Positions 1 to 5,047 of a stretch of 7,616 bases of DNA are shown here, piece by piece. Every line of letters starts with the position of its first letter. Positions within the stretch are counted from its first letter, which is position 1. The notes below the pieces were generated by a model that saw nothing but the letters and a program-made list of their open reading frames with translations, searched no databases and had not been told where the DNA came from. Origin of the DNA: Chloroflexota bacterium. GTDB lineage: Bacteria; Chloroflexota; Anaerolineae; Anaerolineales; UBA11858. The position numbers were made by a program, and so were the translations under genes. The stretch covers positions 1-7,616 of the forward strand of contig DAOUWT010000115.1 of the NCBI GenBank assembly GCA_030666985.1, in the 5' to 3' direction.

Positions 1-49
1 TAGTCCCTAGTCCCTAATCCCTAATCCCTAATCCCTAATACCTAATCCC
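1..49. repeat. Heptamer tandem array, TAATCCC type
   Basis: Seven consecutive 7-bp units with consensus TAATCCC (variants TAGTCCC and TAATACC) run from the window edge. Read on the minus strand this is a GGGATTA array that lies directly downstream of the adaptor gene. It includes that gene's TAG stop codon (42-44) and its last Asp codon. The array may continue left of the window. It resembles the short tandemly repeated heptamers described in cyanobacteria, but that is resemblance in style, not demonstrated homology. Confidence 0.9.
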
Positions 50-1418
50 CAAACTCCACATCCGCCGGCATCCCCGGTTTGAGCTTGCCCTGGGGATTGA
101 GCACCGCCAGTTCCACGGCAAAGACGGTGGAGCGGCGTCCCTCGGCGGTTTGGACGTTGCGAGGCGTGTACTCCGCCTGGTTAGCGATGCGGATCACCTC
201 CGCGCTGAAGGTCTCGCCGGGGAAGGAGTCCACGCTGACGATGGGCTGATCCCCCAGGTTGACCTCGCCATAGCGGTCTTCGGGGATGTAGACGGTGAGG
301 GTGAGGTCGTCGAGCTGCCCCAGGGTCATGGCTGCCCCGCCGGCTTTGAGCACCTCGCCCGGTTCCACGTTTCTACTGAGTACCACCCCGGAGATGGCCG
401 CTTTCACGGTGAGCTTTTCGAGTTGGATATCGAGTAAATCCAGTTCGGCTTGGGCCTGCTCCACGGCGCGTTCGGCTTGGGTGATCTGAGTCTCAACTTG
501 GGCGGCCTGCGTTCGAGCCTGGACTAAAGCTTGTTGGGCGGATTGCACTTGGAGGGATTCCTCGCCGGTGAGGAGTTGGTACCAGCGGTCAAGGGCGGTC
601 TCGTAACGCTCGCGGGAGACGGCCAACCGGGCCCGGGCTTCTAGGACATCTTTGGCGGAATCCTCGGAGAGCATTTGGTCGTAATCTTCTTGAGCCGTTT
701 CTAACTCGCTCTCGGCGGCGTCCGCGTGGGCTTGGGCTTCGTCTTCGATTTCTTCGTCACCTTTAGCACGCTCCAGGACATCTTGAGCTACCAAGTAGGC
801 TGCCCGGGCCTCGACAAGCCTTTTCTCCGCTTTTACTACGTCATCGTTGCTGGCCTCTTGGAGGACGCTATCGAGGTTGGCTTGGGATCTTTCCAGGGCA
901 TCCCGAGCTTCTTCAACCTCGACCTGGGCGGAGGCGATTTCTTCCGATTTCTCGAAATACCACACCGGTTGCTGGAATTCGTCGGGGATGTCTTCTTCCC
1001 AGGCGGAGGCGCGGGAGGGCGCGTCTTCCAGGTGTGCGGCTTGGAGGGCTAGCTCGTACTGTATTTGGGCCGTTTCCACGGCGGATTGTGCGCTCTTGTA
1101 GGCAGCGTGTGCGACTTGGAGGTTGGCTTCGGCTGTGTTGAGAGCTTTTTCTGCGCGTACCCGTTGGGCTTGGAGCAGTTCACCGTCCAGGCGCAGCAAA
1201 GAGTCTCCCACTTGCACCACCTCCCCCTCGGAAACGAGAATCGCGTCCACGCGGCCATTCATCTCCGGGGAGACGACCACCTCCACGGCTTCCACCGTCC
1301 CCGAAGCGGTGAGCGGGCCGTCCTCCCCACGAGCAACCCAATTAAGGTAGTAAACGAGGGCGGCGGCGACGGCGAGGATTATCACTAGGGGAATGAGTTG
1401 TTTTAGTTTTTTGGGCAT
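42..1418 (-). CDS. HlyD-family membrane fusion (periplasmic adaptor) protein of an ABC exporter
   Basis: This 458-residue protein is probably the adaptor subunit of an ABC-type efflux pump, anchored in the cytoplasmic membrane. Residues 8-25 form an N-terminal membrane anchor after a short Lys-rich start. Residues 39-79 are the first half of a biotinyl-lipoyl-like domain (SPEMNGRV, then GEVVQVGD). Residues 82-335 are a very long Ala/Glu/Gln-rich coiled coil. Residues 336-370 are the second lipoyl half (AAISGVVLSRNVEPGEVLKAG), and residues 371-458 the beta-barrel and membrane-proximal part ending in KPGMPADVEF, typical of the family. The coiled coil is interrupted near residues 130-160 by an acidic, Trp-containing insert. 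The ATG is supported by GGAG six bases upstream on the minus strand. The gene follows the permease gene by 29 bp and is probably co-transcribed with it. Whether export is of drugs, lipids or other compounds cannot be told from the sequence. Confidence 0.92.
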   Translation of the reverse strand: MPKKLKQLIPLVIILAVAAALVYYLNWVARGEDGPLTASGTVEAVEVVVSPEMNGRVDAILVSEGEVVQVGDSLLRLDGELLQAQRVRAEKALNTAEANLQVAHAAYKSAQSAVETAQIQYELALQAAHLEDAPSRASAWEEDIPDEFQQPVWYFEKSEEIASAQVEVEEARDALERSQANLDSVLQEASNDDVVKAEKRLVEARAAYLVAQDVLERAKGDEEIEDEAQAHADAAESELETAQEDYDQMLSEDSAKDVLEARARLAVSRERYETALDRWYQLLTGEESLQVQSAQQALVQARTQAAQVETQITQAERAVEQAQAELDLLDIQLEKLTVKAAISGVVLSRNVEPGEVLKAGGAAMTLGQLDDLTLTVYIPEDRYGEVNLGDQPIVSVDSFPGETFSAEVIRIANQAEYTPRNVQTAEGRRSTVFAVELAVLNPQGKLKPGMPADVEFGD

Positions 1419-1427
1419 GGTGTTCTC

Positions 1428-1455
1428 CAGTATTCAGTTAGCAGTAATCAGTCTA
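1428..1455. repeat. Heptamer tandem array, CAGTNNN type
   Basis: Four contiguous 7-bp units each begin with CAGT (CAGTATT, CAGTTAG, CAGTAAT, CAGTCTA). They fill most of the 29-bp gap between the permease and adaptor genes. The array also includes the permease TGA stop (1448-1450, minus strand) and the two codons before it. On the minus strand its end lies just before the adaptor ribosome binding site (1422-1427). Confidence 0.7.
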
Positions 1456-2581
1456 ATCGCTTGCGGAAGCGGAGGGCGGCGGCCCCCATGAGCAGCACGC
1501 CAAATCCCACCAGGATCAGAATATCTGTTTGCAGCGAGGCGATGCCCACCCCTTTGACAAGCAGGGCGCGGATGATGCGTAAATAATAGGTCAACGGGAT
1601 GGCGGCGGAAATCCATTGCAGCCAAGTTGGCATAGCCTCGATGGGGAAGAGGTAGCCAGAGAGCATGATGGCCGGCAGCATGGTGGCAAAAACGGTGATC
1701 ATGGCCTCTTGCTGAGTTTTGGCAACTGTGGAGGCTAGCAATCCTAATCCCAGGCTGGTGAGGAGAAATAGGCCAGAAAGGATCAAGATTAAGGATAGGT
1801 TGCCCCGCATGGGAACCTTGAACCACCAGGAGGCGATAAACAGGGTCATCACGGTATTGAAAAGAGCAATCGCCACGTAGGGGATAAGTTTGCCGACCAT
1901 TAATTCCCAGGGGCGGATGGGAGTGACAATAAGCTGCTCGATGGTTCCGCGCTCGCGTTCGCGGACGACGGCGGTGGCGGTGAGGATGGCCGTTATCATG
2001 TAAAGAATTTGCCCAATCAGCCCCGGTACAAAAAAGTAGGCGTCCTCCAGGTCGGGGTTATACCAAACCTGGGTACGGATTTCGATGGGCCTTTCAATAG
2101 CGTCAGCCAGGCCCTTTTTCTCCAGGCGTGCCATCTGAATTTCGGTACTGTGTTGGCTGCCTATTTGTTGGGCGGCGGAGAGGGCTGTTTTGGTGGATGT
2201 GGCGTCGGAACCGTCGAAAACAAATACCACCTCAGCCTGCTCTTCAGCGCGGATTTTCGAGCCGTAATCCGGGGGGATGATCAGCCCCGCGCGGGCTTCG
2301 CCATCGTCTATCAGCCCACGGATTTCGTCCTCCGAGTCCACGTCGTAGGTGATGAGAAAATAATCCGAGGCCCGGTAGGCATCCAGCAGGGAGCGGGCCG
2401 CGGCCCCCCGGTCCTGGTCGAAAACGGCCATGGGAAGGTTGCGGACATCGTTCGTGGCGGCGTATCCCAGCATGAACAACTGCATCACCGGGATAAGGAG
2501 GGCGACCATCAGCGTGCGGGGGTCGCGTCGAATTTGTATGAATTCCTTGCGGATGAGGGAGGTGAGGCGGGGATTGAACAT
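1448..2581 (-). CDS. ABC-2 type transporter permease (YhhJ/YbhR-like)
   Basis: This 377-residue integral membrane subunit belongs to an ABC exporter. The layout is typical of the ABC-2 family: a cytoplasmic N-terminus with RKEFIQIRRDPRTL (residues 11-24), TM1 at about 24-41, a large extracytoplasmic domain at about 42-180, then five more hydrophobic segments near 183-205, 230-250, 262-285, 292-313 and 350-370. The RERERGTIEQLIVTP stretch (207-221) is the conserved cytoplasmic segment after TM2, thought to contact the ATPase. SGYLFPIEAMP (308-318) and PLTYYLRIIRAL (329-340) are also family hallmarks. Length and start match the family, but no good Shine-Dalgarno is seen: the bases before the ATG read ACCTTCAAAACT. 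Translation may therefore depend on upstream coupling. No ATP-binding subunit is present in the window. It sits between the TetR gene and the adaptor gene on the same strand, which suggests a regulated efflux system. Confidence 0.93.
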   Translation of the reverse strand: MFNPRLTSLIRKEFIQIRRDPRTLMVALLIPVMQLFMLGYAATNDVRNLPMAVFDQDRGAAARSLLDAYRASDYFLITYDVDSEDEIRGLIDDGEARAGLIIPPDYGSKIRAEEQAEVVFVFDGSDATSTKTALSAAQQIGSQHSTEIQMARLEKKGLADAIERPIEIRTQVWYNPDLEDAYFFVPGLIGQILYMITAILTATAVVRERERGTIEQLIVTPIRPWELMVGKLIPYVAIALFNTVMTLFIASWWFKVPMRGNLSLILILSGLFLLTSLGLGLLASTVAKTQQEAMITVFATMLPAIMLSGYLFPIEAMPTWLQWISAAIPLTYYLRIIRALLVKGVGIASLQTDILILVGFGVLLMGAAALRFRKRLD

Positions 2582-2593
2582 AGTTTTGAAGGT

Positions 2594-2655
2594 CAGGTAA
2601 TCAGGGAGCAGGGGAACAGGGGAGCAGGGGGAAGAGGAGCAGAGGGGCAGGGAAA
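2594..2655. repeat. G-rich 7-8 bp tandem array, CAGGGGAG type
   Basis: About seven or eight degenerate units starting with CAGG (consensus CAGGGGAG or CAGGGGAA; one unit merged, with GAAGAGGAG) lie just upstream of the permease start codon. On the minus strand, in the transcript, the array reads as a pyrimidine-rich CTGCTCCC repeat. It occupies the place where a ribosome binding site or intergenic regulator would normally lie. Confidence 0.8.
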
Positions 2656-2665
2656 CTCTGGAGTC

Positions 2666-2679
2666 GGAAGCTTGCTTCC
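2666..2679. repeat. Short inverted repeat between TetR and permease genes
   Basis: GGAAGC-TT-GCTTCC is a perfect 6-bp inverted repeat with a 2-base loop. Weaker outer pairing comes from CTCT (2656-2659) with AGAG (2684-2687). No T-run follows on the minus strand, so it is not a classical intrinsic terminator. It could be an mRNA processing or attenuation hairpin between repressor and permease, or an extragenic palindrome. Confidence 0.5.
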
Positions 2680-2708
2680 TAGGAGAGCATTGAGTGATTT
2701 ACGCATTA

Positions 2709-2747
2709 CTCGTCACGTTTCACTCCTCACGTTTCACTCCTCACTCC
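2709..2747. repeat. 14-bp tandem repeat over the TetR gene 3' end
   Basis: Two 14-bp units (CTCGTCACGTTTCA and CTCCTCACGTTTCA) plus a partial third overlap the 3' end of the TetR gene, including its TGA stop (2734-2736). On the coding strand it reads as GTGAAACGTGA-type repeats. The same word family appears at the ends of the GntR gene and the slipin gene in this window. Confidence 0.85.
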
Positions 2748-3327
2748 TTTCAAGGATGCCGTGAAGAAGAATATCCACCTGGTAATCCATAGCGTTTTCA
2801 CGGAACTCAGGCGGAGTTATCTCGCCGAGCATGGTTTCTGCCAGGTGGTAGGAGAAAAACAACCCGATGAAGGCTCGTATCAGCATTAGGGCGGGGATGG
2901 CCCGCAAGCTGCCTTGAGCCTCCTCCATTCGAGCTACTATTTGCACGCCGCGTGGAAAGGCGGTCTCGAAAATCTCGTGAGTGTGAGTGTTCTTGAATTC
3001 TACGATTTCGATGAAAATCAGGTTGATAAAATCCGGTTTGCGTTTGATAGCTGCCAGCATTTGAGCGGCGGCGTCATGCACCAAGTCCTCGATTGTTTCG
3101 CCTTGAGCACCTTCGATGGCTGGGAGCATCTCCAAGAAAGGGTGGTTTTCCATGAACACGGCCCGGAAAATATCTTCTTTGCCGGAGAAATGGTTGTAGA
3201 CGCCGCCCAAGGCAATGCCGGCTTCCTTGGCGAGTTGGCGCATAGAAGTGCCGTGATAACCTTGGCGGGTAAAGAGCTTGTGCGCGGTATCAATAATTGT
3301 CTGGCGGGTGTCTTCTCCCTTCGACAT
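2734..3327 (-). CDS. TetR/AcrR family transcriptional repressor
   Basis: This 197-residue protein has an N-terminal TetR DNA-binding domain. The segment DTRQTIIDTAHKLFTRQGYH (6-25) is helix 1, and TSMRQLAKEAGIALGGVYNHF (27-47) is the helix-turn-helix with the family's YxHFxxKEDIF ending (44-54). The rest is a helical ligand-binding and dimerisation domain of normal length. The start is set by AAAGGAG seven bases before the ATG on the minus strand. It is the first gene of a leftward cluster with an ABC permease and an HlyD adaptor, so it most likely represses this efflux operon until an unknown ligand binds. Autoregulation is supported by a strong promoter whose -10 box abuts a 32-bp palindrome upstream of the gene. 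The last codons (ERSEE, stop) lie within a tandem repeat. Confidence 0.94.
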   Translation of the reverse strand: MSKGEDTRQTIIDTAHKLFTRQGYHGTSMRQLAKEAGIALGGVYNHFSGKEDIFRAVFMENHPFLEMLPAIEGAQGETIEDLVHDAAAQMLAAIKRKPDFINLIFIEIVEFKNTHTHEIFETAFPRGVQIVARMEEAQGSLRAIPALMLIRAFIGLFFSYHLAETMLGEITPPEFRENAMDYQVDILLHGILERSEE

Positions 3328-3346
3328 GGACGTGCTCCTTTGGAGT

Positions 3347-3378
3347 AATGAAAAACGAACGTTCGTTCATTTTTCATT
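3347..3378. promoter_or_regulatory. Probable TetR operator (32-bp palindrome)
   Basis: Fourteen of 16 base pairs are symmetric around 3362/3363. The arms are AATGAAAAA at 3347-3355 and its complement at 3370-3378, with inner GAAC/GTTC-type half-sites (core GAACGTTCGTTC). TetR/AcrR repressors often bind such GAACG...CGTTC palindromes. The site overlaps the last 3 bp of the -10 box and the expected transcription start of the TetR promoter, so binding would block initiation. It ends 20 bp from the TetR start codon. Confidence 0.85.
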
Positions 3379-3403
3379 ATAGTTGCTTGTGCCTTGGTGT
3401 CAA
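3376..3403 (-). promoter_or_regulatory. Consensus sigma-70 promoter for the TetR-permease-adaptor operon
   Basis: On the minus strand TTGACA (3403-3398) and TATAAT (3381-3376) are both perfect hexamers, separated by 16 bp. Transcription should start near 3369, inside the palindromic operator. That gives a leader of about 40 bases that carries AAAGGAG before the TetR ATG. Confidence 0.88.
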
Positions 3404-3413
3404 GGGCAGGAAA

Positions 3414-3467
3414 CAAAGGAGACAGAGAAAGCCAAGGAGCCAAAGGAGGCAAAGGAGGCAAAGGAGG
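3414..3467. repeat. 9-bp tandem array, CAAAGGAGG type
   Basis: Six contiguous 9-bp units: the first is CAAAGGAGA, the second and third are degenerate, and the last three are identical CAAAGGAGG. It lies just upstream of the TetR promoter and about 50 bp before the divergent GntR promoter. Each perfect unit carries a Shine-Dalgarno-like AAAGGAGG on the plus strand, but no start codon follows at usable distance. Confidence 0.9.
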
Positions 3468-3483
3468 CAATTTCCCAACTTAC

Positions 3484-3511
3484 CAATATCCAATACCCAA
3501 TACCCAAAATT
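3484..3511. repeat. 7-bp tandem array, CAATACC type
   Basis: Four 7-bp units (CAATATC, CAATACC twice, CAAAATT) sit immediately before the GntR -35 box. The same word, in reverse complement, makes up the array just after the dehydrogenase gene at 7451-7478. Confidence 0.8.
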
Positions 3512-3516
3512 CCCCC

Positions 3517-3545
3517 TTGACACCTCCGCAAACCCATGTAATAGT
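3517..3545 (+). promoter_or_regulatory. Probable promoter of the GntR-slipin cassette
   Basis: TTGACA at 3517-3522 is followed, after 17 bp, by AATAGT at 3540-3545 (four of six matches to TATAAT). The -35 box lies in an 11-mer, CCCTTGACACC, that is also found around the -35 box of the divergent TetR promoter. The weak -10 overlaps the palindrome at 3542-3557. Confidence 0.6.
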
Positions 3546-3557
3546 ACTATTGTACTA
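3542..3557. promoter_or_regulatory. Probable GntR operator
   Basis: TAGTAC-TATT-GTACTA is a perfect 6-bp inverted repeat with a 4-bp centre. It overlaps the proposed -10 region and lies 23 bp upstream of the GntR start codon. GntR-family repressors commonly bind palindromes with GT and AC in the half-sites, which fits. A second, overlapping inverted repeat pairs CTATTGTA (3547-3554) with TACAATAG (3567-3574). It reaches the AGGA ribosome binding site at 3573-3576. Confidence 0.65.
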
Positions 3558-3580
3558 AATCATTATTACAATAGGAAAAT

Positions 3581-3970
3581 ATGAAAATAAACCTAGAACT
3601 AGAAAGCAGCATCCCCATATATGTTCAAGTGGAGGAGCAAATTCACTCCCTCATTGCCGCCGGTCAGTTGCGGCCCGGAGAGCAGCTCCCCACCATCCGC
3701 GAGCTGGCCGCTGACCTGCGGGTGAACTTCAACACCATCGCCCGCGCCTACTTCGAGCTAGACCGTGAGGGCATTATCTCCACCCAACGGGGGCGGGGCA
3801 CTTTTGTCGCCGGCGTCCCTGACGAAGAGCAGATGTCCCGCAAGCGGCTCAAGAAACTGCACGCCATTGTGTGCTCGGCCCTAGACGAGGCCCGTAGGTT
3901 AGGGTATGAACCCGGCGAAATAGGTGAAGTCTTTGAAGAAGAATTGAAGAACATGGAGCGTGAGGAGTGA
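3581..3970 (+). CDS. GntR family repressor, YtrA subfamily
   Basis: This 129-residue protein has a winged helix-turn-helix at about residues 9-77. The signature runs PIYVQVEEQI, GQLRPGEQLPTIRELAADL, VNFNTIARAYFELDREGII and RGRGTFVA. Only a short helical tail of about 50 residues follows. That length and the lack of a large effector domain define the YtrA subfamily, whose members usually control membrane or ABC transport operons next to them. The ATG has AGGA four bases upstream (3573-3576), a rather short spacing. A promoter and a GT...AC palindrome lie directly upstream, so autoregulation is likely. It is the first gene of a plus-strand series with a slipin-like protein, a beta-rich protein and a polytopic membrane protein, its likely targets. 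No ABC transporter of the usual YtrA kind follows it. The last four codons sit within a 7-bp repeat. Confidence 0.94.
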   Translation: MKINLELESSIPIYVQVEEQIHSLIAAGQLRPGEQLPTIRELAADLRVNFNTIARAYFELDREGIISTQRGRGTFVAGVPDEEQMSRKRLKKLHAIVCSALDEARRLGYEPGEIGEVFEEELKNMEREE

Positions 3971-3978
3971 AGCGTGAG
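3958..3978. repeat. Heptamer repeat across the GntR stop codon
   Basis: Three 7-bp units (GCGTGAG, GAGTGAA, GCGTGAG) cover the codons for the last residues of the GntR protein and its TGA stop (3968-3970). The words match those at the end of the TetR gene (minus strand) and of the slipin gene. Confidence 0.65.
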
Positions 3979-3982
3979 CAAA

Positions 3983-4030
3983 CTACCCAACTACTTAACT
4001 ACCTAACTACGAAACTACCCAACTAACCCC
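3983..4030. repeat. 8-bp tandem array, CTACCCAA type
   Basis: Five 8-bp units begin with CTAC (CTACCCAA first and fifth; CTACTTAA, CTACCTAA and CTACGAAA between). A degenerate sixth, CTAACCCC, ends three bases before the slipin ribosome binding site. It makes up most of the 76-bp gap between GntR and slipin genes. Confidence 0.88.
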
Positions 4031-4046
4031 CCGGAGGTCACAAATA

Positions 4047-4592
4047 ATGGTCATAAAACCAACATCCCAAAGTATTATGTATGATGACAAAAAAGAAAGC
4101 CAAGTCAACGGCATTGCTGTTTTCATTTTCATCACCCTGTTCCTTGTATCTGCTGGACTTGCTGTCTGGATAGGGTTGAATGGAATTGATGCTACTTGGA
4201 TCGTTGCAGAAATCTTAGCCCTCAATTTCATTGGCATTTATATTCTACTGGCCTTTAAAGTTGCTGATCAATGGGAGAAATCCATTGTCTTGCGTATGGG
4301 CCGCTACATTGGGCTTAAAGGCCCAGGCCCGTTCTGGATCATTCCCATTGTGGATACTATTCCCGCCTGGATAGATCATCGCGTCATGGTGGCGTCATTC
4401 ACCGCCGAGCGCACCCTGACCAAGGACACCGTGCCGGTGGATGTGGACGCGGTCCTCTTCTGGATGGTGTGGGACGCCGAGAAAGCTGCCCTAGAGGTGG
4501 AAAACTACCGAGCCGCTATAGCCTGGGCCGCCCAGACAGCGCTGCGGGAGATCATCGGGCAAATGGAGCTATCTGATATTCTCGTAGGTTGA
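4047..4592 (+). CDS. Slipin/SPFH (band 7) protein, N-terminal half of an interrupted gene
   Basis: This 181-residue reading frame covers the membrane anchor and most of the SPFH domain of a slipin (stomatin/prohibitin-like) protein. Such proteins scaffold membrane microdomains. Two hydrophobic segments (about 22-43 and 50-70) are followed by QWEKSIVLRMGRYIGLKGPGP (75-95), then DHRVMVASFTAERTLTKDTVPVDVDAV (110-136) and AAQTALREIIGQMELSDIL (161-179), all classic slipin blocks. The frame stops at a TGA (4590-4592) exactly where slipins continue into a charged helix. The following frame, with no shift, encodes the missing C-terminal part. The start is supported by GGAGG nine bases upstream (4033-4037). 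The first 100 codons or so look more AT-rich than the rest. Slipins are often paired with NfeD; none is present here. The intact product would be about 316 residues. Whether this is a pseudogene, a split gene or a sequence error is open. Confidence 0.9.
   Translation: MVIKPTSQSIMYDDKKESQVNGIAVFIFITLFLVSAGLAVWIGLNGIDATWIVAEILALNFIGIYILLAFKVADQWEKSIVLRMGRYIGLKGPGPFWIIPIVDTIPAWIDHRVMVASFTAERTLTKDTVPVDVDAVLFWMVWDAEKAALEVENYRAAIAWAAQTALREIIGQMELSDILVG
4590..4592 (+). other. In-frame TGA interrupting the slipin gene
   Basis: Codon 182 of the 4047 frame is TGA between Gly181 and Ala-Lys-Met-Asp. Slipins keep a charged, helix-forming stretch here, often with Arg, so the simplest ancestral codon is CGA (Arg), changed by one C-to-T transition. 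Several other genes in the window end in TGA, so a genetic-code change is not supported. The next ATG lies six bases after the stop (4599-4601), close enough for translational reinitiation. Confidence 0.85.
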
Positions 4593-4598
4593 GCGAAG

Positions 4599-4997
4599 AT
4601 GGATGCCGAGCTACAACATATCATTGACGAACGCACCACGCCTTGGGGCGTCACTGTCCAGTCAGTCGAGATTCACGATGTCGTTATCCCTAGCGGATTG
4701 GAGGACGCCATGAGCCGCCAGGCCCAGGCCGAGCGGGAACGTCAGGCGCGGGTCATCCTTGGCGAGAGCGAGGAACAGATCGCCGATTCATTCGCCAAGG
4801 CTTCTGAGGCCTACCGCAACAACCCCACCGCCTTACACCTGAGAGCCATGAATATGCTCTTCGAAGGTTTGAAAGAGCGGGGCGCTATGGTCATTGTTCC
4901 TTCTAGCGCGGTGGATACCATGAACCTGGGCGGAATGATGGGGATGGCCTCGATGGCGGATAAGGCCGAGAAAATGGTCGCGAAAAGTGAAGAGTAA
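4599..4997 (+). CDS. Slipin/SPFH protein, C-terminal half of an interrupted gene
   Basis: This 132-residue frame is in phase with the upstream slipin half and continues its homology. MDAELQHIIDERTTPWGV (1-18) and VQSVEIHDVVIPSGLEDAMSR (20-40) are the last SPFH strands. The segment from about 36 to 72 (QAQAERERQARVILGESEEQ and onward) is the conserved coiled coil that drives oligomerisation. LHLRAMNMLFEGLKERG (79-95) and AMVIVPSSAVDTMNL (96-110) form the usual slipin tail, ending in a Met/Gly-rich stretch. The ATG at 4599 is only the first Met after the internal stop; it has a weak GAG five bases upstream. The frame is free of other stops and its residues look well conserved, so loss of the full-length gene is recent, or the two halves are still used. 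The last codons (KSEE, TAA) run into a GTGAAACGTGA repeat. Confidence 0.8.
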   Translation: MDAELQHIIDERTTPWGVTVQSVEIHDVVIPSGLEDAMSRQAQAERERQARVILGESEEQIADSFAKASEAYRNNPTALHLRAMNMLFEGLKERGAMVIVPSSAVDTMNLGGMMGMASMADKAEKMVAKSEE

Positions 4998-5036
4998 AAA
5001 GTGAAACGTGAAGACGTGATGCGTGTTGCGTGAAAA
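4986..5036. repeat. GTGAAACGTGA-type degenerate array after the slipin gene
   Basis: AGTGAAGAGTAAAA and AGTGAAACGTGAAG-like words repeat at 7-8 bp spacing, with GTGA or CGTG in each unit. They run from the last codons of the slipin gene through its TAA stop (4995-4997) and fill most of the 50-bp gap to the next gene. It belongs to the same word family as the repeats at the TetR and GntR gene ends. Confidence 0.65.
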
Positions 5037-5047
5037 TGTGAGGTGAC

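Noticed and set aside
726..1388. Several plus-strand frames opposite the adaptor coiled coil
   Set aside because: The low-complexity coiled coil leaves the other strand open. The translations are skewed in composition and have no family resemblance.
2009..2764. Long plus-strand open frame of 251 codons opposite the permease gene
   Set aside because: It is antisense to a clear ABC-2 permease and part of the intergenic arrays, and its translation has no recognisable domain. High-GC coding strands often leave such open antisense frames.
3414..4030. CRISPR array
   Set aside because: The repeats are 7-9 bp units directly abutting one another with no unique spacers, and no cas genes are nearby.
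4590..4592. TGA as a recoded sense codon (selenocysteine or reassigned tryptophan/glycine)
   Set aside because: Other genes in the window stop at TGA, the family has no Cys, Sec or redox residue at this position, and no selenocysteine insertion hairpin is evident.
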